A stretch of 64,000 nucleotides of DNA from JAJPGZ01 sp038229295 (GTDB lineage Bacteria > Verrucomicrobiota > Verrucomicrobiia > Chthoniobacterales > UBA10450), in the NCBI GenBank assembly GCA_038229295.1, contig JBBROO010000002.1, positions 62,001 through 126,000 of the forward strand. The letters are read 5' to 3'. The position numbers and the translations under genes are program-made. Positions 16,263 to 26,151 of this stretch are shown piece after piece (the stretch's first letter is position 1; each line of letters begins with the position of its first letter). Under the pieces are notes generated by a model. It made no database searches and was not told where the DNA came from. It saw nothing but the letters and a program-made list of their open reading frames with translations.

Positions 16263-17315
16263 ATGGATTTTGGTTTAATCGGCGCCGGCTGCATCGGCGA
16301 TTTACGCGCGAAGGCGCTGCAGCGAGTCGACGGTGCGAAACTTGTGGCCGTGTTCGATGCCGATCCGCCGAAGGCCGCGCAGGTAGGGGCAGTCAGCGGT
16401 GCAAAGGTTTGCCAAGGCACGAGGGATGTGTTCGACATGGAGACGGTTGAGGCAGTAATCGTTTCCACTCCACCGCCATCCCACGAAGAAGTCGTGCTCG
16501 CAGCCCTCGCCGCGGGGAAACATGTCCTTTGCGAAAAGCCGCTCTCAAATTCGGTGGCGGCGTGTGAGCGTATGGTCCGAGCTGCGCGAGAGGCCAACAA
16601 AATTCTAACGACTGGTTTTAATCACCGTTATTTTCCGGCGATTCGTTTTCTGAAAGAGATCATCTCCGCCGGGACAATCGGTCGTATTGATCATGTCCGT
16701 GCGTTCGCCGGGCACGAAGGACTTTCGCAATTTCGGGCGGCGTGGGAGTACGATAAAACCGTTATCGGTGGCGGCGCGCTGATGGACGTTGGAATCCACC
16801 TTGTCGATCTTACGGCGTATCTACTCGGCGACGTTCGCGAAGTCTTTGGCATCACCACAAATCAAGTGTGGCATTTGCCCGGAAGCGAAGACAACGGGTT
16901 CGCGCTTCTGCGCAGTGCCAGCGGCGCCGTCGCGACGCTGCACGCAACGTGGACGGAGTGGAAGGGCTATCGATTCTATGTCGAAGCGTACGGCGACAAA
17001 GGAATGGTCAAAGCGTTCTACGCGCCCATGATGAACATCTTGATTACCAAACAGTCGGGCAGTAACAACGCGCGCCGGCGGTTTCGTTTCTATCCGATGA
17101 ATGCGATCAAAGAAAAATTGTTAGGCTGGCAATCAACGGTCATCGAAACGTTTCGTTTGGAACTGACCGACTTCATCACGCTTTGCCAGGGCGGGCGGGC
17201 GAGTTGCATCGCGGACGGAGCGGCCGGCTTGCGGGCTGTCCAGATTGCCAACGCCGTTTATCGCAGCTCGAACGAGGGTTGCAAAATTTCCTTGGTGGCG
17301 GACCTAACGATTTGA
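16263..17315 (+). CDS. Gfo/Idh/MocA-family oxidoreductase
   Basis: 350 aa NAD(P)-dependent sugar dehydrogenase-type protein. Rossmann start GLIGAGCIGDLRAKAL, nucleotide-binding VFDADPPK, and the family signature EKPLSN with the conserved catalytic Lys at about residue 94; later GGGALMDVGIHLVDL carries the second conserved His/Asp region. It is one of three such proteins in the cluster. The usual role nearby is making or modifying a nucleotide-sugar for polysaccharide synthesis; the exact substrate cannot be told from sequence. Confidence 0.9.
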   Translation: MDFGLIGAGCIGDLRAKALQRVDGAKLVAVFDADPPKAAQVGAVSGAKVCQGTRDVFDMETVEAVIVSTPPPSHEEVVLAALAAGKHVLCEKPLSNSVAACERMVRAAREANKILTTGFNHRYFPAIRFLKEIISAGTIGRIDHVRAFAGHEGLSQFRAAWEYDKTVIGGGALMDVGIHLVDLTAYLLGDVREVFGITTNQVWHLPGSEDNGFALLRSASGAVATLHATWTEWKGYRFYVEAYGDKGMVKAFYAPMMNILITKQSGSNNARRRFRFYPMNAIKEKLLGWQSTVIETFRLELTDFITLCQGGRASCIADGAAGLRAVQIANAVYRSSNEGCKISLVADLTI

Positions 17316-17351
17316 TCATGGCGTGAGTTCGCCGGCATCACGGGTAAGAGC

Positions 17352-18836
17352 ATGTTTCGCGTTATCTTCTCGATCGGTTTTCTCCAGACCGTCACCATCA
17401 TAATAAACGCGGTTCGGACGAAGATATTTGCCGTTCTGCTCGGCCCGTCGGGTTTCGGCGTTGTCGCAACCATCGACCAACTGGTTTTGTCGGTCTGCCA
17501 GATTTGTAATCTTAGCCTGCCGGACACGGCGGTGAAGTTTCTGTCCCGCAGCCGTTCGGTGAGCGAGGAGCAATTTCAAAAAAGTTACGCTCAGTTTATC
17601 AAAGCGATAATTTTTCTGGGCGTTCTCGCCACCGTAGTTCTCCTTGTCTATTTGCCGCAAAACTTGGTGAGGTTCGATCCTCAGTTAGGCAAATACCGCA
17701 CACCTGTTTCCATAGCCTTGTTAGGCATACCGGGCACAATGTTGTTTGTCTTTCTTGTTCATGTCCTTGCCGCCCGGCAGAAATCCATTCAATCCGTTTT
17801 GCTCACTACCATCTCGGCGGGCGTTTTCTCGTTGTTCGGTATAATCGGATGTTTTCTCGGTGGCATTTCCGGCATCTATCTCGCCGTGGTTCCCGCTTCC
17901 ATCGCATTAGTCACCGTCATCATCATTCGTGCTCGCACCCACTTGGGCTTGCGCTTGCATGTGCCCGCTAAAAAGGATGAAAAGCGGGTCAGGATTAATC
18001 GAGAAATCATCGAGACAGCTTTCGCCAACTACGTGGCGGCTTGTTCTTATGCGGGATTTCTTTTCCTGGCGCGTTATCTTTCGATCACAAACCTGAGTGA
18101 ACACGCCGCCGGCCTTCTCCAGGCTGGTCTGGCGATCGCTCTTTCGATCGGTGCGGTGCTCGGCCCCACGAGTGTTTTATACCTTGCTCCCTATTTGAAC
18201 CGCGTCATGCCGGTGGAAACGAAAGTGCAATCAGTCGATAAATTCATGCCGCAACTCGTTTTGCTTTACTGCCTGGGCGCGCTTCCAGTCTTGTTGTTTC
18301 CCGAACTCAGTTTGCGGCTCCTTTTCTCCAGCAAATTCGTGGGAGCTGTCGGTATTCTTAGAGCCTTGCTTGTCTGGCAATGTCTTTTTCAAGTCGCCAG
18401 CATTTATCAGCAACTCCTCATTGGCCTCGACGATGTGAAAGGATACGGGGTCATTACGTCGATCGGGTATGCGATTGCGGCCGTTCTTTCGTTTGCGCTC
18501 ATTGACGCGCTCGGGCTCAACGCCATCGCCACCGCATTGGCGGTTAGCGCGCTCTTCATCGGTTTCACCGCCGCGATCCGTTTGCGCGTGAAGTACAAAT
18601 ACGTGCTGCCGTCGTTCCTTCTTTTGTTTGGCCTCTTCGCTCTGCTCACGTTCATGGGAACGATCGCTCTCGGACATTGGACAGGCGAAACCACGTTAAT
18701 CGGTGTCGTAGCCCGCTCCATCTTTACAGTGTTAGTCGTCGCCGGATTATGGTTAATCCTGCCGAAAACTTTGCGTTCGGAAATGTTCGACCCTCTTATT
18801 GCCAGGATGCGATCACAGAAGGAAACCGCGACGTGA
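17352..18836 (+). CDS. Oligosaccharide flippase (Wzx/MVF-like)
   Basis: 494 aa with 12-14 hydrophobic helices across the full length, starting IFSIGFLQTVTIIINAVRTKIFAVLLGPSGFGVVATIDQL, the characteristic opening of polysaccharide-transport flippases (RT..A.LLGP.G.G). It should move lipid-linked glycan units across the inner membrane. It lies between a sugar oxidoreductase and a GT2 in a same-strand run; the next gene starts in its stop codon (GTGA). Confidence 0.88.
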   Translation: MFRVIFSIGFLQTVTIIINAVRTKIFAVLLGPSGFGVVATIDQLVLSVCQICNLSLPDTAVKFLSRSRSVSEEQFQKSYAQFIKAIIFLGVLATVVLLVYLPQNLVRFDPQLGKYRTPVSIALLGIPGTMLFVFLVHVLAARQKSIQSVLLTTISAGVFSLFGIIGCFLGGISGIYLAVVPASIALVTVIIIRARTHLGLRLHVPAKKDEKRVRINREIIETAFANYVAACSYAGFLFLARYLSITNLSEHAAGLLQAGLAIALSIGAVLGPTSVLYLAPYLNRVMPVETKVQSVDKFMPQLVLLYCLGALPVLLFPELSLRLLFSSKFVGAVGILRALLVWQCLFQVASIYQQLLIGLDDVKGYGVITSIGYAIAAVLSFALIDALGLNAIATALAVSALFIGFTAAIRLRVKYKYVLPSFLLLFGLFALLTFMGTIALGHWTGETTLIGVVARSIFTVLVVAGLWLILPKTLRSEMFDPLIARMRSQKETAT

Positions 18837-19597
18837 CGTTCGACAAGATTGAGTACGGAAGCTGTCGCGTTACCGCGGTGATTTTAGCGCGTAACGAAGA
18901 GCGAACAATCCGCGAAGCGGTGGAAGGTGCATCACGTTACGCGCACGATGTCGTGGTAATGGATGGCCGTTCCAAGGACCGCACCGCCGCCATCGCGGCC
19001 GAAGCCGGCGCCGTGGTGCACATCGATAACGGCAGAGGCAAAGGCGCCGCCACACGACAAATTTTAGCGTTAGCGCAGGCCGATGTTGTCGTGTTCATGG
19101 ATGCCGATGGGTCGCATGATCCCGCCGACATTCCACGCCTCGCGCTCCCGCTCGTGCAAGACCAGACCGACTTATGCGTGGGCAGCCGATTCGCCGGCGG
19201 CAGCGACGAATTGTCGATCGGCTTCGCGCAGTTGGTGCGGTCGACCGGCAACATCTTGATGAACATCGCCATTAACAAAAGATGGAACGTCAGCCTTTCC
19301 GACACGCTTAACGGATTTCGCGCCATCCGGCGTAACGCTGCCTTGTCGGTCGGTTTAAAGGAAAACCGTCACACCATCGAACAAGAAATCGTCATGAAAA
19401 TGCTGCGTCATGGCTACCGGGTCATGAATGTTCCGACTCATGAATACGAGCGAAAATATGGAAGCAGCCACATCAATATCTGGCGCGAATGGCCGCGCTT
19501 CGTCTGGTGCGTCATCAGAAATATCGCGCGCAAAAACGCCCCTAAGAATTTCACGCGCGCGGATCCGCTGCCTACCTTCCACCCCGAAAACCGATGA
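18833..19597 (+). CDS. GT2 glycosyltransferase, polyprenyl-phosphate type
   Basis: 254 aa from a GTG at 18833 that overlaps the upstream TGA. Compact DPM1-like GT2: VTAVILARNEERTI, VVMDGRSKDRT, GKGAATRQIL, then MDADGSHDPADI (DxD) and SRFAGGSDE. No transmembrane domain. It probably transfers a sugar from a nucleotide to polyprenyl phosphate for use by the membrane GT39 encoded next; that pairing is inferred from adjacency. Confidence 0.85.
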   Translation: MTFDKIEYGSCRVTAVILARNEERTIREAVEGASRYAHDVVVMDGRSKDRTAAIAAEAGAVVHIDNGRGKGAATRQILALAQADVVVFMDADGSHDPADIPRLALPLVQDQTDLCVGSRFAGGSDELSIGFAQLVRSTGNILMNIAINKRWNVSLSDTLNGFRAIRRNAALSVGLKENRHTIEQEIVMKMLRHGYRVMNVPTHEYERKYGSSHINIWREWPRFVWCVIRNIARKNAPKNFTRADPLPTFHPENR

Positions 19598-21336
19598 ACA
19601 GGCGGGCGGGATATGTCCTCGTCGGAGCGTTTCTGGTCCTGCTCGGCCTGTTCCTTCCCCGTGGATGGTATGACGCGCTGCCCCGTCCCCAGGAGCAATT
19701 AGCTTCGCCGCCGATCAAAGGCGTCACGCTATTGCAGATCGCGTTTGTGCTTCAAGGCCTGATCCTCCTCTGGCTTTCGACGAGACAGTGGCGGTTTGTG
19801 CGCCTCTCGCCTAACGAGCGACTGCCGCAGACAATTCTGCCGCCAGACGAGCACGATATTCAATCCTCCACTTCCCTTGGTCTGCTCGCGACGATTTCTG
19901 CAGCCGCCCTGGCTTTGCGTTGCCTGCACCTCGGCTCCGACCTGTGGCTTGACGAAATAACGCCCATCATCCTCTACCGGGAGATGTCGATCTTTCATAT
20001 CATTACCAGCTACATCAGTTCGAATAATCACCTGCTTAATACATTGCTGGTGAAACTCGCCATCGTCTTTTTCGGCGAACAGGAATGGGCCGTGCGCTTG
20101 CCCGCCATGCTCTTCGGCGTGGCGACCATTCCGGCGATGTATTGGGTATCGCGTTTCGCTCTTTCACGGCGCGGCAGTCTCTGTGTCGCCGCGCTCCTGG
20201 CGGTTTCATATCACCACATTTTCTTTTCGCAAAACGCGCGCGGTTACACTGCCTATCTCTTCTTCTCGGTCATTTCGTCCGGCCTGTTAGTAAAAGGACT
20301 GCAGGAAGATCGCGCCAGAGATTGGGTGCTTTATGTCCTCGCGACGTTCTTTAACTTCGCCTCACATCTCAACAGTGTGTTCGTCTTCGTTTCGCACGTT
20401 CTAGTCGCTGCGATCGAGCTGCTTCTGCTTAAACAAGATCGACAATCAATTCTGCCGTTAGCGCGCCGGCTTACCGCCGTCTTTTTTGTCGCCGGCATTT
20501 TGATCGTGAACCTGTACATCACCATCGTTCCGCAGGTCTATGTCTACTCCATGAGTACTTATCACGATCCCGCGGCGGGCTTCTCGCCGTTCTCCGCTGA
20601 ATTCTTCCGGGAAATCTGGCGCGGGATCTCCGCAGGATTCGGCGCGTCATTTCTGTTCGCGCTAATTCCTGGCCTGATTGTCGTCGCCACCGGCTTCTTC
20701 GTTTTCCTCCGGCGTCAATGGGCGCTCACACTCGCTTTAACTCTGCCCGGCCTTTTGACGATTCTTTTGTTGCTCGCGCAAGGTCTCGATTTTTCTCCGC
20801 GATTCTTCTTGTTGTGGTTGCCGCTGACGATGCTGGTAACGGTGCAGGGGATTCACACGGTGTTAGCTTTGCTCAGCCAAAAGTTGGGCGCCACGGCGCA
20901 ACTCTACGCCCCGCGCGTTGCGGTGATGGTTGTGTTATTAGGCGTCGCAATTTCTCTATTTTCCTTGCGACGCTACTACTCAATTCCAAAACAATCCTAT
21001 CGCGCCTCTCTCCAGTACATCGAAAATCAGCGTCAACCTGGAGACCCGATTATCGCGAGTTATTTGTCAGAGCACGGACTACGGTTCTACGGAAAACGGT
21101 TTGGACTCGAAGAAGGCAAAGACTGGTTTCCCGTCCGATCGGTCGAGTCGTTAGACTCGGTGTTGTCCTCAAGCCGCGGGCATTCCGGCATTGTGGTCAC
21201 GACATTCGCGCGCGCGCTGCGCATTACCCATCCCGATCTTCTCCAGCGAATTCTTGACGGTTGGACACTGGATCGGACTTTTCCGGCGACCATCGGCGAT
21301 GGCGAGATTTCCATTTGGAGGCCGCGCTCTCGATGA
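19594..21336 (+). CDS. GT39-like membrane glycosyltransferase
   Basis: 580 aa polytopic protein. After two N-terminal helices comes the GT39/ArnT/PMT hallmark LWLDEI (acidic pair in the first periplasmic loop), then SYHHIFFSQNARGYTAYLFF, the second conserved loop. About 11 helices, and a soluble periplasmic domain near the end. Such enzymes use polyprenyl-phosphate sugars on the periplasmic face. It overlaps the preceding DPM1-like gene by four bases, a common donor-maker/user pair. Confidence 0.85.
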   Translation: MNRRAGYVLVGAFLVLLGLFLPRGWYDALPRPQEQLASPPIKGVTLLQIAFVLQGLILLWLSTRQWRFVRLSPNERLPQTILPPDEHDIQSSTSLGLLATISAAALALRCLHLGSDLWLDEITPIILYREMSIFHIITSYISSNNHLLNTLLVKLAIVFFGEQEWAVRLPAMLFGVATIPAMYWVSRFALSRRGSLCVAALLAVSYHHIFFSQNARGYTAYLFFSVISSGLLVKGLQEDRARDWVLYVLATFFNFASHLNSVFVFVSHVLVAAIELLLLKQDRQSILPLARRLTAVFFVAGILIVNLYITIVPQVYVYSMSTYHDPAAGFSPFSAEFFREIWRGISAGFGASFLFALIPGLIVVATGFFVFLRRQWALTLALTLPGLLTILLLLAQGLDFSPRFFLLWLPLTMLVTVQGIHTVLALLSQKLGATAQLYAPRVAVMVVLLGVAISLFSLRRYYSIPKQSYRASLQYIENQRQPGDPIIASYLSEHGLRFYGKRFGLEEGKDWFPVRSVESLDSVLSSSRGHSGIVVTTFARALRITHPDLLQRILDGWTLDRTFPATIGDGEISIWRPRSR

Positions 21337-22418
21337 CTCGTTTGGCCATTGTGGGATTGGGCGCCGTTACGCGGAACATCCACTTGCCCGCCTACAAACA
21401 ACTTGGCCCAAAAATTTCTCTCGTGGGTGCGTGCGATATTCAAGATGAAGCGCGCGCAAGTTTTGCCAGGCTTCGGCCTTCATTGTCGATCTTCGCCGAC
21501 ATCGAGGAGATGCTGCAAGCGACCAAACCCGACATCGTCGCGATTTGCACTCCGCCATCGCTACATCTTTCCCAATGCCTAACGGCAATAAAAATGGGTT
21601 CCCACGTCTTCTGCGAAAAACCGATGGCCGAAACGCTGGCGGAGGCGGACGAAATTATTTCAGCCGCGGAGACCGCTCGGCGTCACGTCGTCGTGAATAG
21701 CCAGTTTCCTTTCATGAAAATTCACGCGGCCGCGAAATCGTGCATTGGTCGGCCAGATTTTGGGCGGCTCCTGTTTCTACACGCGTCGCAGACCTTTTGC
21801 CCCACGCCAGCGACCGAGGCCACCTGGCGCGGCGAGATGGAACGCCGTCTCAGTTTCGAATTCGGCGTGCACGTATTCGAACTCATCCGGTTTTTCTTTC
21901 AAGAAGATCCGGTGCGGATCATCGCGCACATGCCCAATCCGGGTCGTCCGAAATCGGAGGTCCTTAATATAATAAGCATCGAGTTTCCCGGCGGACGTGC
22001 CGCGACCATTTTGCTGGATCGTTTGTGCAAAGGTCCCGAACACTATCTCGATCTTAGACTGGATGGTGAGTTTGCTGCGATCACCACTTCCATCGGCGGC
22101 GAAGTGCGCATCGAAGCCGGCCTGCATACGCGCGAACGTCGACCGTATTTCAATCTTCGTTTTGCCAAAGGTGGCAAGGCGCTTTGGCAGGATGGCAATC
22201 GCTCCCGGCTTCTGGCCACAGACGGGATAAACCCGTTTGCTTATGCGACTGCTGTGCATTTAGGAAATTTCATCGACGCTCTCGCGCAGAACAAAACTCC
22301 GACGGGCGCTGCGCGCGATCATTGCAAGACCCTCGCATTAATTTTCGCCGCCTATGATTCCGCGGCCGCGGGTTGCTCGATTGAGGTCGCGCCCTACCTT
22401 TCCGCGCCGACTGCATGA
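21333..22418 (+). CDS. Gfo/Idh/MocA-family oxidoreductase
   Basis: 361 aa from the ATG at 21333 (ATGA overlap with the GT39 gene). Rossmann motif LAIVGLGAVTRNIHLPAY, then CEKPMAET with the catalytic Lys. It is the second of three family members in the cluster and clearly not a recent copy of the first. Part of a tightly overlapping set GT2-GT39-oxidoreductase-methyltransferase-oxidoreductase-deacetylase. Confidence 0.88.
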   Translation: MTRLAIVGLGAVTRNIHLPAYKQLGPKISLVGACDIQDEARASFARLRPSLSIFADIEEMLQATKPDIVAICTPPSLHLSQCLTAIKMGSHVFCEKPMAETLAEADEIISAAETARRHVVVNSQFPFMKIHAAAKSCIGRPDFGRLLFLHASQTFCPTPATEATWRGEMERRLSFEFGVHVFELIRFFFQEDPVRIIAHMPNPGRPKSEVLNIISIEFPGGRAATILLDRLCKGPEHYLDLRLDGEFAAITTSIGGEVRIEAGLHTRERRPYFNLRFAKGGKALWQDGNRSRLLATDGINPFAYATAVHLGNFIDALAQNKTPTGAARDHCKTLALIFAAYDSAAAGCSIEVAPYLSAPTA

Positions 22419-23356
22419 ACATCGCGGGAAAAGACGCACTCGATTTCAAAATAACCGATGCCACAAGCTATGACGCGCACATCGGAGATTTCGAGCGCTT
22501 CACTACCGCCCTAACGACACCTCTTGCGGTCCGGATGATGGCCTTGGCCAATATTTCTCCCGGCCAGCACATTCTGGATGTTGGAACAGGGACAGGTGTG
22601 GTCGCTTTGGAAGCGGCGAAGGCGGTCGGCAGCCGTGGCCGGTGTGTCGCTGTCGATCTTTCCGAGAAAATGCTGGCTTCAGCGACCATAAGCGCCCGCC
22701 GCGCAAATCTGGATGAAAGAATCGATTTTAAGGTGATGGATGCTGAGGCGCTGCAGTTTGAAGCGGCGAGTTTTGACGTGGTGGTTTCGCTTTTTGCATT
22801 GCTCCATTTTCCTAATCCAAATCGCGCGCTGCAGGAAATGTTCCGGGTGCTTAAACCTGGAGGTGCAATCGTCATCGGCGTTGGCAGCGGTCCACGTTGG
22901 TTTTCGGCGCAGGGAATCAGACACGCACTCGGCATTGTGCCGGATGCCATCGCGAGGTTGCGCGGGAGGCAGCTTGTTGCGCCCCAATTTCTGAATCAAC
23001 TCGTGCAAAAATATATTCCGGCTCATGCTGCGCCCGAGGAGTCTTCGCTCGCTCGCGCTGGTCGTAATCGCACGGACAAAGTGCCGCGATTGCTCCGAGA
23101 TGCGGGCTTTGAAAATTTGCGGCTTCACTGGGAAGGCCATCACGCAAAACTGAAAACGTCGGAAGATTTTTGGGACATTCAGCGCACGTTTTCGAGCATC
23201 GCACGGAAGCGGCTCAACACTGCGGCTTCCGCAGAACTCGCGACCGTCAGAGAAAAGTTTGAAGAGGATTGTCAGCGCGTCCTCGCGCGCGGCGGGCGAT
23301 TAACTTATCCATTCGCCGCATTCTTTGTCGCGGCACGCCGACCGTTCCAGAGTTGA
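22415..23356 (+). CDS. Class I SAM-dependent methyltransferase (UbiE-like)
   Basis: 313 aa. Motif I ILDVGTGTGVVALEAA, motif II around VAVDLSEKMLA, motif post-I KVMDAEALQF and a conserved VVSLFALLHFPNPNRALQEMFRVLKPGG. The methyltransferase fold covers residues 40-200; the C-terminal 110 residues are an extension without recognised family. In this context it may methylate a sugar or lipid carrier. It overlaps both neighbours by a few bases. Confidence 0.88.
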   Translation: MNIAGKDALDFKITDATSYDAHIGDFERFTTALTTPLAVRMMALANISPGQHILDVGTGTGVVALEAAKAVGSRGRCVAVDLSEKMLASATISARRANLDERIDFKVMDAEALQFEAASFDVVVSLFALLHFPNPNRALQEMFRVLKPGGAIVIGVGSGPRWFSAQGIRHALGIVPDAIARLRGRQLVAPQFLNQLVQKYIPAHAAPEESSLARAGRNRTDKVPRLLRDAGFENLRLHWEGHHAKLKTSEDFWDIQRTFSSIARKRLNTAASAELATVREKFEEDCQRVLARGGRLTYPFAAFFVAARRPFQS

Positions 23357-24351
23357 TGAAAACACGCGCGGCCATCGCCGGAGCGGGATTGATGGGGTTC
23401 TGGCATGCGAAAAATATCGCCCGCATCGGCGGCGAAGTCGCTGCAGTGTTCGACGTCGACGGTGCCGCCGCGCAACGTCTCGCCAATCGTTTCAAAAATG
23501 CACGCGCCAGTGTGTCACTCGAAGATGCGCTGGCACGAGACAAGATCGACATCCTCCACATTTGCACTCCGTCGAGCAGCCATTTCGCGATGGCCTCGCT
23601 CGCACTCAGCCGCGGCATTCATGTCCTGGTTGAGAAACCGATGACGCCGCATGCGGCGGAGACCGCGCGTCTTTATGAATTGGCGGCGGAGCATCAAGCG
23701 CTGCTTTGTCCGGTCCATCAATTTCCATTTCAGCATGGCGTGCAAAGGGCGCTGTCAAAGTTGCCCGGGATCGGGCAGCTCCTTCACTTCGAAGCGAACT
23801 TCTGTTCGGCCGGTGGCGCGGGCAAAAGGGCCGAGGAACTGGATGAGATCGTTGCCGATATTCTGCCTCATCCGCTTTCGCTGATGCAGCTCTTTGCGCC
23901 GGGTAGTTTGCGGGAGCGCGATTGGGTCGTTAGGCGTCAGGCCGCCGGTGAATTTCACGCCGCGCTGACCGCCGGCCACATTGGTTTTTCAATTCTCGTT
24001 AGTATGAGCAGTCGGCCGACGGCGACCACGCTGCGACTTCTCGGAACGGCCGCGACCATCCATGTCGATCTTTTCCATGGCTTTTGCTTCATTGAACCGG
24101 GCACGGTTTCGCGGTGGCGAAAGATAATTCATCCGTTCGACGTCTCGGCGCGAATGCTTCTCGCAGCTGGAGCAAATATCGGCCAACGCGCATTGGTTAG
24201 AGAAGTGGCTTACCCGGGTCTTTCCAAATTGATCGAGCGTTTCTACGCCGCGATCGCATCGAGATCGAAATGTCCCATCGAAAGTAGTGAGGCCATCGAA
24301 ATTGCGGCCGTTCGCGATTTGCTCAGCGAGAAAAAAAGCGCGGCTTCGTGA
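23356..24351 (+). CDS. Gfo/Idh/MocA-family oxidoreductase
   Basis: 331 aa from the ATG sharing one base with the upstream TGA. Opens with RAAIAGAGLMGFWHAKNI, has VEKPMTPH with the expected Lys, and VHQFPFQHG in the substrate region. The dispersed AAGATCGACA sits in the conserved strand as DKIDILHICTPSS, a good example of the word being accommodated in a family motif. Third oxidoreductase of the cluster. Confidence 0.85.
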   Translation: MKTRAAIAGAGLMGFWHAKNIARIGGEVAAVFDVDGAAAQRLANRFKNARASVSLEDALARDKIDILHICTPSSSHFAMASLALSRGIHVLVEKPMTPHAAETARLYELAAEHQALLCPVHQFPFQHGVQRALSKLPGIGQLLHFEANFCSAGGAGKRAEELDEIVADILPHPLSLMQLFAPGSLRERDWVVRRQAAGEFHAALTAGHIGFSILVSMSSRPTATTLRLLGTAATIHVDLFHGFCFIEPGTVSRWRKIIHPFDVSARMLLAAGANIGQRALVREVAYPGLSKLIERFYAAIASRSKCPIESSEAIEIAAVRDLLSEKKSAAS

Positions 24352-25157
24352 TGAGCGACTCGTCTGCAATGGCCGAGTCCAAGCCGGTGCCCATCCTCAC
24401 TTATCACTCGCTCGACGACTCCGGTTCCGTCACGTCTGTCGCGCCGCGCGATTTCCGCGCGCACATGCGCATTCTGGCCCGACGCGGTTTCACCGGCGTC
24501 AATCTATCCACCTTGCTCGATTGTTGGGATGGTCGCGGCACGCTGCCAGCGCGGCCCGTTGTCATTACGTTCGATGATGGATTTGCCAACGTGCTCGAGC
24601 ATGCCGCGCCGCTTCTGTCGGATCTTGGTTTTCGGGCAACGATTTTTGTCGTCAGCGGCCGATGCGGTCAATTCAACGACTGGCCTAACCAACCCGGAGT
24701 GCCGCGCCTGCCATTACTTTCCTGGTCGGAACTTGGCCAGATAACTTCTGCTGGTTTCGAAGTCGGCGCCCACAGTGTGACCCATCGCTCGCTCACAGAA
24801 ATCCCGCCGCCGGAAGCGTCACGGGAAATTTTAGAATCAAAAGCTGCGATTGAGGATCGGCTTGGACAAGCTGTGCAAACGTTCGCTTACCCCTTTGGAT
24901 CATTTAATTCCGCTGCTCTTAGTATAGTACGCGAGCATTTCCGCGGCGCCTGCGGGACGAAGCTCGGAAAGGCAGCGCGCACAAGCGATCGGCATTCATT
25001 GCCGCGTCTCGATGTTTATTATCTGCGGCGGCCAATGTTATTTCGAACTCTCGAAACATTTGCGGGCGATATTTATTTGGCATTGCGTGGCCTCGGCCGC
25101 GAGATCCGTGGTGCCGGGATCAAGAAATCTCGGGAGGATGTCGATGGAGGAAGCTGA
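24351..25157 (+). CDS. Polysaccharide deacetylase (NodB/CE4)
   Basis: 268 aa. CE4 motifs are all visible: TYHS near the start, TFDDGFA (catalytic Asp and metal Asp), HSVTHRSL (metal His pair) and FAYPFGSFN. No signal peptide, so it may act in the cytoplasm or on a membrane-bound intermediate. It follows the oxidoreductase with a TGATG overlap. A short Met-rich alternative start exists six codons later. Confidence 0.9.
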   Translation: MSDSSAMAESKPVPILTYHSLDDSGSVTSVAPRDFRAHMRILARRGFTGVNLSTLLDCWDGRGTLPARPVVITFDDGFANVLEHAAPLLSDLGFRATIFVVSGRCGQFNDWPNQPGVPRLPLLSWSELGQITSAGFEVGAHSVTHRSLTEIPPPEASREILESKAAIEDRLGQAVQTFAYPFGSFNSAALSIVREHFRGACGTKLGKAARTSDRHSLPRLDVYYLRRPMLFRTLETFAGDIYLALRGLGREIRGAGIKKSREDVDGGS

Positions 25158-26151
25158 ATATTGTTGTCCTCGCTGCAAGGGAGCGCTCGCATTTCTGTCG
25201 GATTCCTACCGATGTGCAGCTTGTGATGCGGTGTATCCAATTGTTCTCGGGATTCCCGATTTTCGCGTATTCCCCGATCCCTACATCGACATGGTGGAAG
25301 ATCGACAAAAGGCGGCGCGCATTTTTGAGCGCGCCAGGACGGCGGATTTTCCGACGCTGGTAGAATATTACTGGTCCATCACACCGGATACGCCGAGTGA
25401 AATGGCTCGTCGATTTACCGCTCATGCAATCTCGGCCGGAGAACGCGGGCGGCATCTTCTCGATGTGCATTCGGCGGTGAAAATGAAATTGCAAGATCGA
25501 CATGCACGCGTGCTCGATCTCGGTACGCGCACTGGAGGATTGCTCATGGCGGCAGCGGAACGTGTGCAAAAGCCAGTCGGCATCGACATCGCATTTCGCT
25601 GGTTGATCATTGCGCGTAAACGTCTGGAAGAAGCAGGGCTGTCCGCGCAATTCGTCTGCTGTTGTGCGGAGTTCCTGCCGTTTCGTGAACGCGCAGTCGA
25701 TCTTGTGGTCGCGGAGAACGTTCTCGAGCACACCGCTCAGCCGCAGCAGTGCGTGGACGAAGCGCACCGCGTGCTTGAGCGCGGCGGAGTCTTCTTCACT
25801 TCCACCTGGAATCGCTTCGCGCTCGCGCCGGAGCCGCACGTTCGGTTATGGGGTGTCGGGTGGCTACCGCGCGGATTGGCGAAACGCTACGTCAAGTTTC
25901 GTAAGGGGGCGTCTCATGATCATGTCCGATTGCTTTCCGTTTTTCAGTTGGCAAACTTGGTTAGGCGCAGCGCATTCCGGAGATGCGAAATTCTGCTGCC
26001 AACTTTCAGCGCCGCGGAGCTGGCCAATGTTTCATCGACACAGCGGCTAATGATTGGCCTTTATCACCGCATCAAAGACCGGGTGCTGTTCCGCTGGTTA
26101 TTGTCGATCTTGGGTCCTGTTTTGCATCTCGTGTGTGTGCGCGAGTCGTGA
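25144..26151 (+). CDS. Methyltransferase with N-terminal Trm112-like zinc ribbon
   Basis: 335 aa from the ATG at 25144, which has GGGAGG six bases upstream. The first 45 residues form a zinc ribbon (CPRCKGAL ... YRCAACDAVYPIVLGIPDF) typical of Trm112-like modules. A class I SAM methyltransferase domain follows (ARVLDLGTRTGGLL, VGIDIAFRWLI, VVAENVLEHTAQP). It closes the plus-strand part of the cluster and overlaps the end of the convergent GT4 gene by 80 bases. Likely modifies a glycan or lipid intermediate. Confidence 0.85.
   Translation: MEEAEYCCPRCKGALAFLSDSYRCAACDAVYPIVLGIPDFRVFPDPYIDMVEDRQKAARIFERARTADFPTLVEYYWSITPDTPSEMARRFTAHAISAGERGRHLLDVHSAVKMKLQDRHARVLDLGTRTGGLLMAAAERVQKPVGIDIAFRWLIIARKRLEEAGLSAQFVCCCAEFLPFRERAVDLVVAENVLEHTAQPQQCVDEAHRVLERGGVFFTSTWNRFALAPEPHVRLWGVGWLPRGLAKRYVKFRKGASHDHVRLLSVFQLANLVRRSAFRRCEILLPTFSAAELANVSSTQRLMIGLYHRIKDRVLFRWLLSILGPVLHLVCVRES

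Noticed and set aside
26072..26151. Possible artefactual overlap between the methyltransferase and GT4 genes
   Set aside because: Both frames carry full family motifs and end normally; an 80-base convergent overlap is unusual but acceptable.
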